A stretch of 25,620 nt of DNA from positions 1 through 25,620 of the forward strand of contig CABRZO010000011.1 of assembly GCA_902475455.1 (NCBI GenBank). The letters run 5' to 3'. Each line of letters begins with the position of its first letter. Position 1 is the stretch's first letter. Positions 14,795 through 23,463 of this stretch are shown here, in pieces. The translations under genes were made by a program, and so were the position numbers. The notes below the pieces were generated by a model, which did not search any database, had not been told where the DNA came from, and saw only the letters and a list, made by a program, of their open reading frames with translations. This DNA is from an uncultured Eubacteriales bacterium (GTDB lineage Bacteria; Bacillota; Clostridia; Oscillospirales; Oscillospiraceae).

Positions 14795-17700
14795 ATGAAG
14801 ACAGACAGCTTCAGCACAACTAGTAATATGGCCCAATATGACGGGTTCGCGGCGGGGGAACTGGGGGCGTCAGTCAACCTGTTTCACGGGGAAGTGAATC
14901 TGCAGTACCCTCTGGTGGAGGGAATTCCCGCCAGAAATGGCGTGGGAATCAGCATTACTGCGGCCTATTCCAGCAACACGGACCGAGCGGCCCGGGCGGA
15001 TAATCGGACGGAACCCAGCGGGGTCATGGGGCTGGGCTGGCAATTTGGCTTTCCCGCCATACTGCGGGCCGATTCTGACACCGTTCTGCCCCCGGAGGAG
15101 GAGATATTTTATTATCGCTCCGGCGGTGGATTGGCGCACTTGTATCAGGTCGACCAGCCCTGGCTCGTGGCCGTCCTTCCGGGGGAGATTGAGGAAGAGT
15201 TGGATCAGACGACGGTTTCTGAAACGCTTGCCCAAAGCTTTGCCCAGAAGGGGGTTGCGGTCACCGCTGGGGCATCGCTGAGGCTGTCTGTCCAGGAGGA
15301 AAAACCAGTCTACCGGATCACCGATCAGGAAGAGGAGCAGGCGTTCCGCCTCCTGCAAAACCAAGATGGGGCCTTTGAGGTGTATTATGACGGAGTGATG
15401 TTTGAGCCCTCCAACTATGACTTCTCCCGGATTGTCTATTTCCCGGCTTTTGAAAAGTGGCTGGTGACCCAGAAAAACGGGATACGAACTGTTTTCGGCG
15501 GCCTGAGCAGTGCCCAGGCGCTGGAATATATGGTGTGCTATCAGGGGGGAGTGGTTCCCTCCGGCAACCAGAATGGACAGCAGGTAGTCCGTCAATGGAA
15601 CCTGTCCCAGGAGCTCTCTCTGTGGGATGACACAGTCACCTATGAATATCAGCAGATCTGCCTGCCGGTGGGGCAAGCTGGGCTATTCTTCACCCGGGAG
15701 TGCTATCTGGCGGCGGTGCGGGACAGCTCGGGCTTCAGCGTAGCCATACATTATGGGAAGAAAGAGTATACCCCCACCTGCAAGGAATATCTGGACCCCC
15801 TCAATCCCTATGCTACGCCTTCAGACACGGAGGCCGATTGCCGCCAGAGTCGGTTTGAAACATGCTTTCTGGAATCGTTGGAGGTCTTTTCTCCCTCCGG
15901 GGAACAAAAGGAACAGATTCTGTTTGACTATGATATTATCACCCTCAAAGGAGATGTTTCCATCCCCGGCTCCGGGGCCAAGCGGCTGTTGCGGCGTATC
16001 CGAAAACAGTACCCATCGGGAGGGAAAGTGCCAGATACGGAGTTTTCTTATAACACTGGGTTGGACGTCAACCTGGGCGCCCTGTCTGGCATTTTCACTC
16101 CGGCGGGCAACCGGGTGAACTATGAGTATAACCAAACCCAGCTGGCCCAGTGCTGCTCCCGAAAGCAGCAAATCAGCCGGGAAGGCTATTCAGACCATCA
16201 GGTCTGGAGTGGCGGGGATTTTGCCGCGGTTCTCCTCTATAATGAGCAGACCTCGTTGCTGAAACTTTACAGCTGGATTGGTCGGTTTCAGACCTGGACT
16301 CCGCCGGAACAGCCCTTTGGCCAGCTGGGACAGCAGGTCCAGGCCATTGTGACGGATAGTGGCATCGTCCTCTATGCCACAGATGAACCCCAAGGACAAA
16401 CCCGGGTGGTCTGGTATCACCAAGACCCGGACATCCTGGGTGGTTTTACCATCGAACTTTCGGAAGTGTTTCCGTCGGGGTTCTGTTCGGTGGCCGCCGG
16501 AACGGATTGGGTGACCATCTGCGAGCGGGATACCGGAAGGATTCGTCGGTTTACTTATGATTTGCTCCACCGCAAAACAGAATCGGATATCCAGGAGTAT
16601 ACGTCGAAATCGTTTTGTACGATTGCGGCCAATGGAAACCGATATGCCCTGATGGAGTATGACCGGACAGGGCAGGCCAGCCAGAAACAGTCCCGCATCT
16701 GTATTGAGGCCCTTTGGGGGGCCGGACAGTGGCGGACGATTGCGGAAATCCAGCTGCCGGATCTAATGGCGGTGGAGGACGAGCTAAATCACTCCGTAAA
16801 GCTGTCCTTGGCGTGCTCCGGAACGCTCTGCGCCGTGGCCTTCGTCTCCTCATCGGAGCAACATGCGTTTCAGTTCGATTTGCGTGTATGGCAATTACCC
16901 CAGACGTCCCAAGGATCGGCGACGGAACTGTTCCGGAACTCCTATGCGGTGAATGGGGGAGTGAGTGTATGGGACGCCCCACCCATCGCTTGGGAGCCGG
17001 TAATTATGGGCCAGTTTGTGCTGTGCGGCGGGTCCGTGCTGGCCTTTGATGGGACGCGGATCTATGAAAATACAAAGCTTGACACCAGCTATTTTTCCTT
17101 TGCCGACGGATGCTGTGCCCAGGCTATGGGACAGAGGGATTTCATACAGAGCCGAGTCCAGGACGGGGAACAGAAAAGTGTTTTGGTACAGGCCCTGCGA
17201 TATGACCCGGCCCATCCGGAGAATTTCCCCGGCCAGGAACCTGTCTGTATCCGACAGGAGTGGCCGGAGGAGCTCCGGGAAGATGGCTATGTCCCTTCGA
17301 TCTGCGGAAATGTCGCTGTATTTGAACAGCAGATCTATGATCTGCAGAAGGATCAACCCTTTGATTATCCCATTGGTCAGCTGATCACTGAGGCATCCGC
17401 CTCTGTGGTCAACGGCGGCAACTTTATTGCCTTCCCGTCCGTTTCTGGGGGTGCTAGCGCAGTGCGAATTGTCAACGGCATGGTACAGCAGCAAGAACCG
17501 CTGGAGGGGGATTTGCCCCAGGTGCAGATTGAGGGGCAAATTTTCTATACGGAGAGTGACCAATTCCTGTTCCTGTATATGAACACCGGGGATAGTTTTC
17601 ATCAAGCGGTATCCAACCATCAGATTTACCGGATTCTGACGAATGACGGAATTGGAGTGACGGGAAAATGCTACGTCTATGATGAAGCCAGCGCAGTCTG

Positions 17701-20700
17701 TGACAGCTCCGGACGATATGTAAAATACTATACGGTTGATGTCTATCAGCAGGCTGAGAAAACCAATGGATTTACTCGCTACCAGTACATCAACAGCATC
17801 GCCGGCACCCAGGCCTATGAAAATATGACCACACCTTATGCCATGGACAGTCAACTTCGGGCAACCTCTGTTTATGACGATGCTGGAACCCCATTATCCC
17901 ACACCACGTTTTCCTATGACATGACCCGTTCTATTGCTGAAGAGCCGGAGGGAGAACGGACCAGAGCGATTTATGGCGCGGTGCTGCGGGCATCCACTTC
18001 CAGGCTGGAGCAGGACGGCGTTATAACCGAAACCATGGTAGAGCATGACCCCTTTACTGGAGAGACGGCGGCGGTGACCAATCTGGTCCACAACGTATTT
18101 GGAGATGAGATCCGGACGGTGGAGCGCTCCTTTGGGGCTGCCATAGTGGAACCCGTGTTTATATGGCAGAACAGGCTGACGGAAAATGTAAAGACCCTCA
18201 CCGAATGGGAGAAAAACCAGGAAGAGGTCCAGGTGGCGGAAGCCAAAGCGGTAGGGTTTCAGACATATACGGGGAAGAAACGCTGCGTCCTTGCGGGGGG
18301 CGAGACCCTTCAATGGACAGGGAACGGCAATCCCTATGAAACACACCGTCAGAGAGGGGCTGACTGGGAGGATACTTGGGAGCGGGTGGAAACAATTTCG
18401 GCCTATGATGTGTTTGGTAATGTAATTGGACAGGAAGCTCCCGTGGGAATTTCCGAGACCGCCCATTACAGCAAAGACGGTTTTTTCTGCGTGGGCCATG
18501 TGACCAGTCCTCTGGACCGTACCTCCATGATCTGTACCTTTGAGGATTATGAGCCCATCCCGGAGGTATGGGTGCCTTTTGTGACAGAAGAGGCAGCCAT
18601 AGCGGGAAGGCGGTCTTTGAAGCTGGCGTCCGGACAGGAGCCGGAGGCGCTGACGGTTTCTTTGACTGCGCAAGAATACGGGATTGCCTTTTGGGTCACG
18701 GAGCAGATCACGTTGACGGTGGAGGGCGAATCTGTGTCCGTGCTGGAAACCCTCAGCCAGAAGAAGGGAGCGGGTACTTACCAGATCATGCGCTTTACCG
18801 TGCAGGAAGATTCGGAAGTGCGAATCAGATTTGAAAATTCTTCTTCCGGAAATGTGTATCTGGATCTGTTCAGTCTGTTCCCGTTTTCCCATCCGCCCAT
18901 CATTCAGGTCTACCGGGATCACCTGCTGGATGCGACAGTCAACGGCTATGGCTGCCTTGCCCGGTATATCTATGACCGGCGTAACAACCAGTTTGGCATG
19001 CATAGCGACATTTCCGGCGCCAGCTGGACAATTCCGTTTTATTATCGCCTGTCTCAATTCGGCCAGGGTGCCCATGGTCTCAACGCGGAGCTGATGGTGT
19101 CCTGCAACGGAGAGAGCGTCTACCGTCCCATGGTGAACACCGGAGAGGAGATTGCGTTGCCCGGCGGCGCTGAGACCACCATGGATTGCGCTGTTTACGT
19201 GGATGTCCGGGGCGAGACGGATGCCAAACTGCAGCTGGGTGTGGTGTCCGTCTGCTATTCCGGCGGCGAATGGATTCTGTCCGACGAAGAGGAGACTCAG
19301 CGTGTGGCGGGCGCCGGAGGAGACGGCGAGTGGCTGTTGCTGGCGGGGGAGCGGATTCTGTTCTTCTTCAACGGAGAATATGTCTGCGGCCTTGAGCATC
19401 CCTGCAGCCAGGCGGCGGAAACCCTCTGCCTGTCCGGTCAGGCTGTTTTTTCCAAGCTGCTCTGGGGGCGTCAGGTCACCTTTGGCATCCGGTATCTGGA
19501 CGCCATGGGCCGGGTGCGGCAGGGGCAGATGTTCAACGGCAATACTGTAACCGTGACCCAGAACTTTTATGACAGCGAAAATCGCCTGATTGCCCAGACC
19601 AAACCGGCGGAATTTGATTATTTTGCCTTTGGGTACCTGGAGGATTTTGCCCAGTTGGATTTGGAGACGGGAATCATGAGCGGCAGAATTGCGGAACAAT
19701 ACCCGGAGGATGAAGGATTTCCCTATGTGAGCCAGCGCTATGAAGCTACGCCGGAGGGCCGAATGCTGGAAAGTGGCCTACCCGGGAAAGCATATGCCAT
19801 AGACCTGTCGGTGGAGGAGCAAAACCGCCAGACCAGCCGCCTTTCCTACGAAAAGGTGGACATTCCTGGCCTGAAGCTGCCGGAGAGCTGTTATCACTAT
19901 GTGGTGACCACCTCTCCCGACGGAAACAGAAGTGTATCCGTGCTCAACGAGCAAAAGCAGCAGGTGGCGGTGGCGGCGCTGGGAGACAACCAGGCCATTG
20001 TGTCCGCGTCCGTCATAGAATACGGGAACAGAGAGCGCACGGAGACCCAGTATCTCCCCGGGTATTTTGCAGGAAACCCAGACTCCCTTCGGGTGAAAAC
20101 CTTCGATTATAGGGGAAATTTAGTCTCCCAGCGGGAGCCCAATCAAGAGGGGGAAACCAGCTACTGTTATGACCAGCTGCAGCAACAGCGGTTTATGCAG
20201 ACCCCGGCCATGCGAAAGAAGGGATATTTCCTGTATCAGAAGTATAATGAGATGCGGCAAGTCACTGAGGAAGGGTTCTGTTATGACGCCTGGGAGGATG
20301 CCATAGCTCATGTGCAGGATGCCGCCTATCCCACCCAAAACTGCACTATGCTGCGCCGCTATACTTATGGTGATACCCTCCGGGAAGTGACAGCTTTGTT
20401 CCAGTTAAAGACCGTGGAGCTGTTCGACGAAAACGGGGTGCTGGAGGCCACAGAGGCCTATTCTTATGACGAAGCGGATCGCATCATCGCAAAGACCACT
20501 CGCATTGCAGCTCTGGGGAAAGAGTATACAGAGCGATGCACCTATGACCGCCGGGGGAATCTAGTGTCCACCACCAATACCTCTGGGCTGGAATTGCGGT
20601 ATGAGTATGACGCTGTGGGCCGCAGAACCCGGGAGCTGAGGGGAGATGGTAGCAAGATCGCCCAGTTCCGGTATCATGCCTCGGACGAGATCCGCGCCAT

Positions 20701-22774
20701 GCAGACGGAGAGCGGAGGCGCCGAGTATGCGTATACCAATACCGGATGGATTCAACAAATCCGCTCCCCGCTGATGGAGGAAACCATTGCTTATCAGGGA
20801 ACCAGAATCAGTGAATTCAAAATTACCCTGAAGGCAGCGCCAACAAATGGGCCGGCGTCCATCCGGTATGTGGTGGCCTATGATGACTTCGGACGGCTTT
20901 CCTCTGCCCTCTGCTATGAGGGCGATCAGCTGCTGGAAGAGATCAGCGTCAAAAGTATTACCTATGACGTCAACGGTAATATTCTGCACATGGAGACCGG
21001 CCAGGGGCTGAGGGATTATCTCTATCAGGCTGGCAAGGACCGGCTGCAAAGCGTCACCGCCCCCGGGGAGGGCACGGTGGAATTTTCCTATGACGCTGAC
21101 GGCGCAGTAACCGGGGCAGGGGATGAGATACAGGAGATCCGTTACACCAACGGCAAGCCGGTTTTCTTCCGCACGGCCAATGGAACCTTTTCCGTCACCT
21201 ATGATTCCGCCGGGAACCGTCTGCAGAAGATAGCTGCCGACGGCGCCAGAACGGTCTATTTGTACACGGACCGGGGGCGGCTTTCGGAGGAAATTTCCGT
21301 TTCGGAGGGTACGGTGCGGCAGTATCTATACGGCCAGTTCGGAATGCGGGGCGTAGTGGAACAAGACGCAGTCCTGGACGTGTATACCGATCATCTGGGA
21401 TCTCCCCGAAGCTTGGGCAGAAATGGGGCCCTGAAGGCGGCGGCGCAGTATACGCCGTTGGGAGAACAAATTCCCCTGATGGGTGAAATGCCAGCGGGCT
21501 TTAATGGGTATCGAAAGGATCCGGAGACCGGGGTGTATTATTCTTCTTACCGGCTGTACGATCCGAAGATCGGCAGATTTTACAGCTGCGATCCAAAGGC
21601 CGGGGCGGAATCGCCCTATGTATTCTGCGGAAACGACCCGCTGAACCACGTCGACCCCCAAGGCGACAGCTGGTGGGGAACCTTGTTGGGGGTGATCGTC
21701 GGCATTGTGGGGATTGCGGCTACGGTGGTCACCGCCGGACTGTGTCTGCCGGCGGCCATGGCTTCGGAGACCGCCCTAGTTACTGAGGCTGTGGTGGGCG
21801 CGGTGGCTGGAACCGTCGGTTCACTGGCGGGTACTTTGACCACCGCTGCCTGCGACAAGCAGCCCATTACCGGAAAGATGGTGGCGGGCGCCCTGGTGGG
21901 CGGAGCTGTCAGCGGATTGGGCGCTTTTGCAGGCCCTATGGGTCAGATGGCAATGCGAGTTGCCATGGGGGCGGGAAAATCCGTGGGAGCAATCACCGCT
22001 GTAGGCTTCACCGTGGGGTGCACGGTCGGAGCGGCTGCGGGCGTCGGCGGCAGTTTTGCAGCGGGGGCGATAACCGGCACACCAGCTTCCGGCGTGAGCA
22101 TTGCTATGGCAGGGCTGGCAGGCATGGGAACAGGCCTTCTGGCCACCCGGGCAGCGTACGGCGTGGCTCATTTAAGTGGAACCTCTTTTCTTCCTGTTAT
22201 GATACAGGATGCGGAACAAGGAGTGATAAGAAATGGAAATGATGCCTTGAATGAAGTCTTAACCCAAGAAAGGTTCGGAAATTGGGCCCAGCAATATCCT
22301 AATCAAACTGTCAGGAGTGTGTTTAGAAGTAATTTTGGTTCAGACCAGTTCTTTTCGTTTATCGATGACGCGACATTTGCAAGTACAGGAAATGACATGC
22401 TATCACACCGCATTTCTCCATTTACAGTGGGAGCTGGTACAGCAAACGCACAAATGATCAATACTTATTCGAGCCAAGCGGCAGTGATTGCGGCCCACGG
22501 ATTTGGACGACATTGTTTTGCCATCTGCCGCTATAATGGGTCGCTTGTTTACAGGCCCATTGCCGGCAGTCAGTTTGTGGACTATTTTTCCAAAAAATAT
22601 GTACTGAGTCAAGACACATCGTATATCAAGCTGCTGATTTGCTTCGCCGGCTGCGCTCCCGGTTGTTCTTCCACTGCCCAGAAATTCGCAACAAGACTGG
22701 ACGTGACAACCTTTGCCACCCGAGGCATCGCATATCCAACCAATGCAACACAAAAATATCTTGAGTTTGACTGA
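14795..22774 (+). CDS. Giant SpvB/Rhs (YD-repeat) protein with C-terminal toxin-like domain
   Basis: The 2659-residue protein starts at ATG 14795, 7 bases after GGGAGG (14782-14787). Residues ~10-95 resemble the SpvB/TcB N-terminus (LFHGEVNLQYPLV...ITAAYSSN...GLGWQFGFPAILR). Residues ~460-960 look propeller-like (VLLYNEQTSLLKLYSW, IVLYATDEPQGQTRVVWY). From ~1770 come YD repeats (YEYDAVGRR, TYDVNGNI, SYDADGAV, TYDSAGNRLQ), then the Rhs core DHLGSPR (2199-2205), YDPKIGRFYSCDPKAG (~2255-2270) and closing DPQG (2287-2290). Residues ~2292-2455 are Gly/Ala-rich and hydrophobic, with glycine zippers. The last ~200 residues form a separate domain with AHGFG (H2568) and LLICFAGC (C2616), like His/Cys peptidases of clan CD. 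No signal peptide or LPxTG is present. Rhs proteins enclose a toxic C-terminus in a YD shell and release it by cleavage after the core; that is inference here. Confidence 0.85.
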   Translation: MKTDSFSTTSNMAQYDGFAAGELGASVNLFHGEVNLQYPLVEGIPARNGVGISITAAYSSNTDRAARADNRTEPSGVMGLGWQFGFPAILRADSDTVLPPEEEIFYYRSGGGLAHLYQVDQPWLVAVLPGEIEEELDQTTVSETLAQSFAQKGVAVTAGASLRLSVQEEKPVYRITDQEEEQAFRLLQNQDGAFEVYYDGVMFEPSNYDFSRIVYFPAFEKWLVTQKNGIRTVFGGLSSAQALEYMVCYQGGVVPSGNQNGQQVVRQWNLSQELSLWDDTVTYEYQQICLPVGQAGLFFTRECYLAAVRDSSGFSVAIHYGKKEYTPTCKEYLDPLNPYATPSDTEADCRQSRFETCFLESLEVFSPSGEQKEQILFDYDIITLKGDVSIPGSGAKRLLRRIRKQYPSGGKVPDTEFSYNTGLDVNLGALSGIFTPAGNRVNYEYNQTQLAQCCSRKQQISREGYSDHQVWSGGDFAAVLLYNEQTSLLKLYSWIGRFQTWTPPEQPFGQLGQQVQAIVTDSGIVLYATDEPQGQTRVVWYHQDPDILGGFTIELSEVFPSGFCSVAAGTDWVTICERDTGRIRRFTYDLLHRKTESDIQEYTSKSFCTIAANGNRYALMEYDRTGQASQKQSRICIEALWGAGQWRTIAEIQLPDLMAVEDELNHSVKLSLACSGTLCAVAFVSSSEQHAFQFDLRVWQLPQTSQGSATELFRNSYAVNGGVSVWDAPPIAWEPVIMGQFVLCGGSVLAFDGTRIYENTKLDTSYFSFADGCCAQAMGQRDFIQSRVQDGEQKSVLVQALRYDPAHPENFPGQEPVCIRQEWPEELREDGYVPSICGNVAVFEQQIYDLQKDQPFDYPIGQLITEASASVVNGGNFIAFPSVSGGASAVRIVNGMVQQQEPLEGDLPQVQIEGQIFYTESDQFLFLYMNTGDSFHQAVSNHQIYRILTNDGIGVTGKCYVYDEASAVCDSSGRYVKYYTVDVYQQAEKTNGFTRYQYINSIAGTQAYENMTTPYAMDSQLRATSVYDDAGTPLSHTTFSYDMTRSIAEEPEGERTRAIYGAVLRASTSRLEQDGVITETMVEHDPFTGETAAVTNLVHNVFGDEIRTVERSFGAAIVEPVFIWQNRLTENVKTLTEWEKNQEEVQVAEAKAVGFQTYTGKKRCVLAGGETLQWTGNGNPYETHRQRGADWEDTWERVETISAYDVFGNVIGQEAPVGISETAHYSKDGFFCVGHVTSPLDRTSMICTFEDYEPIPEVWVPFVTEEAAIAGRRSLKLASGQEPEALTVSLTAQEYGIAFWVTEQITLTVEGESVSVLETLSQKKGAGTYQIMRFTVQEDSEVRIRFENSSSGNVYLDLFSLFPFSHPPIIQVYRDHLLDATVNGYGCLARYIYDRRNNQFGMHSDISGASWTIPFYYRLSQFGQGAHGLNAELMVSCNGESVYRPMVNTGEEIALPGGAETTMDCAVYVDVRGETDAKLQLGVVSVCYSGGEWILSDEEETQRVAGAGGDGEWLLLAGERILFFFNGEYVCGLEHPCSQAAETLCLSGQAVFSKLLWGRQVTFGIRYLDAMGRVRQGQMFNGNTVTVTQNFYDSENRLIAQTKPAEFDYFAFGYLEDFAQLDLETGIMSGRIAEQYPEDEGFPYVSQRYEATPEGRMLESGLPGKAYAIDLSVEEQNRQTSRLSYEKVDIPGLKLPESCYHYVVTTSPDGNRSVSVLNEQKQQVAVAALGDNQAIVSASVIEYGNRERTETQYLPGYFAGNPDSLRVKTFDYRGNLVSQREPNQEGETSYCYDQLQQQRFMQTPAMRKKGYFLYQKYNEMRQVTEEGFCYDAWEDAIAHVQDAAYPTQNCTMLRRYTYGDTLREVTALFQLKTVELFDENGVLEATEAYSYDEADRIIAKTTRIAALGKEYTERCTYDRRGNLVSTTNTSGLELRYEYDAVGRRTRELRGDGSKIAQFRYHASDEIRAMQTESGGAEYAYTNTGWIQQIRSPLMEETIAYQGTRISEFKITLKAAPTNGPASIRYVVAYDDFGRLSSALCYEGDQLLEEISVKSITYDVNGNILHMETGQGLRDYLYQAGKDRLQSVTAPGEGTVEFSYDADGAVTGAGDEIQEIRYTNGKPVFFRTANGTFSVTYDSAGNRLQKIAADGARTVYLYTDRGRLSEEISVSEGTVRQYLYGQFGMRGVVEQDAVLDVYTDHLGSPRSLGRNGALKAAAQYTPLGEQIPLMGEMPAGFNGYRKDPETGVYYSSYRLYDPKIGRFYSCDPKAGAESPYVFCGNDPLNHVDPQGDSWWGTLLGVIVGIVGIAATVVTAGLCLPAAMASETALVTEAVVGAVAGTVGSLAGTLTTAACDKQPITGKMVAGALVGGAVSGLGAFAGPMGQMAMRVAMGAGKSVGAITAVGFTVGCTVGAAAGVGGSFAAGAITGTPASGVSIAMAGLAGMGTGLLATRAAYGVAHLSGTSFLPVMIQDAEQGVIRNGNDALNEVLTQERFGNWAQQYPNQTVRSVFRSNFGSDQFFSFIDDATFASTGNDMLSHRISPFTVGAGTANAQMINTYSSQAAVIAAHGFGRHCFAICRYNGSLVYRPIAGSQFVDYFSKKYVLSQDTSYIKLLICFAGCAPGCSSTAQKFATRLDVTTFATRGIAYPTNATQKYLEFD
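22170..22774 (+). other. Low-GC 3' module encoding the C-terminal toxin-like tip
   Basis: Hand counts give about 42% GC for 22201-22440 (101 of 240 bases) against about 60% for 21901-21960. The change falls after the hydrophobic stretch and Rhs core, exactly where polymorphic toxin tips are exchanged. The encoded domain (residues ~2460-2659) carries H2568 in AAHGFG, C2616 in LLICFAGC, and the trailing pattern STAQKFATRLDVTTFATRG, which recalls the 'AQxLAxxLGVxVxAPT' ends of toxin-tip domains I have seen in gut Clostridia. Catalytic assignment is inferred. Confidence 0.6.
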
Positions 22775-22815
22775 GTATCAGGCTGAAACCTGTATTTCTA
22801 ATCTGAAAACAGGGC

Positions 22816-22857
22816 AAAAAAGACGGGGGCGTTTTCGCAATCGCGAAAACGCCCCCG
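22816..22857 (-). terminator. Intrinsic terminator of rnpB
   Basis: A perfect 15-bp stem (22824-22838 with 22843-22857) with a 4-base loop. On the minus strand it is followed by GTC... TTTTTT (plus-strand A-run at 22816-22821). It also lies 50 bases past the end of the giant gene, but on the plus strand no T-run follows. Confidence 0.93.
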
Positions 22858-22868
22858 CGTTGTCTGGT

Positions 22869-23275
22869 GCAAGTAGGCCTATAAGCCGGGTTCTGTTTTG
22901 ACAGCCATCTATCTCGACCTGACGTTGCCGCCAGGCTCTAGCTACCTCCTCGAAAACGGCCGGGCCGGCCACATGTTTCCTCCACGGTATTGCTCCCGGA
23001 TAGAGTTTACAGGGCTGAGCTGTTCCCAGTCAGCCGGTGAGCTCTTACCTCGCCTTTCCACCCTTACCGGACCGGACCAGATGCGCTACCAGCGATGCGC
23101 GATGGCATCAAAAAAAGTGACATAGCGATGGCCAACAGCCGGCGGTATATTTCTGTTGCACTTGTCCTGAAGTCGCCTTCGGCGGGTGTTACCCGTTATC
23201 CTTGCCCTATGGAGCCCGGACTTTCCTCACGCTGGGCCGTTGGGCCTTCGCGCGCGGCTGTCCAGCCTGCTTGCC
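22869..23275 (-). ncRNA. rnpB: RNase P RNA (bacterial type A)
   Basis: This is the catalytic RNA that matures tRNA 5' ends. On the minus strand the conserved core GAGGAAAGTCCGGGCTCC (plus 23211-23228) is followed by the CATAGGGCAAG and GGGTAACACCCG segment, GACAAGTGCAACAGAAA, GGTAAGGGTGGAAAGGCGAGG, TAAGAGCTCACCGGC and, near the 3' end, ACAGAACCCGGCTTATAGGCC (plus 22876-22897). The ends are set by the P1 helix: GCAAGCAGGC (plus 23265-23274) pairs with GCCTACTTGC (plus 22869-22878) with one C-A mismatch. The promoter's predicted start at about 23274-23276 agrees with this, giving about 407 bases. It is convergent with the giant Rhs gene and divergent from murD. The exact 3' end is uncertain by several bases. 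Confidence 0.96.
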
Positions 23276-23280
23276 CGATT

Positions 23281-23309
23281 ATTTTACCCAAACTTGGCCG
23301 GGTTGTCAA
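23281..23309 (-). promoter_or_regulatory. Promoter of rnpB
   Basis: On the minus strand a consensus TTGACA (23309-23304), 17-bp spacer and TAAAAT (23286-23281). This places the transcription start at the first bases of helix P1 of RNase P RNA. Confidence 0.88.
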
Positions 23310-23392
23310 ATTTACTATCCGGCGGGGGAGGGCAAAAGATGGAATTTTGCCCTGATTTCCCGGAAACACCGCCGCAGCCCCGGCCAAATGGA

Positions 23393-23421
23393 TTGAAATT
23401 TCCGGCAAAGGTGTATATAAT
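23393..23421 (+). promoter_or_regulatory. Promoter of murD
   Basis: TTGAAA (23393-23398), a 17-bp spacer and TATAAT (23416-23421), 42 bp before the murD ATG. Together with the divergent rnpB promoter it occupies a 190-bp shared intergenic region. Confidence 0.85.
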
Positions 23422-23463
23422 TGCTTTGTCTGTGCACAAGCGACGGACAGGAGGAAAGTATCT

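Noticed and set aside
17894..19699. 601-codon open frame on the minus strand inside the giant gene
   Set aside because: The plus frame has clear SpvB/Rhs homology and codon bias; the minus translation is low-complexity and lacks a ribosome binding site.
22218..22250. AAGGAGTG followed by ATG at 22233, as a separate gene (toxin or immunity) inside the giant gene
   Set aside because: The ATG is out of frame with the giant gene and reaches a TGA after a few codons.
22403..22753. 116-codon minus-strand frame opposite the toxin tip, considered as an antisense immunity gene
   Set aside because: No ribosome binding site or promoter was seen; the residue composition (many Cys/Ser) looks like antisense shadow.
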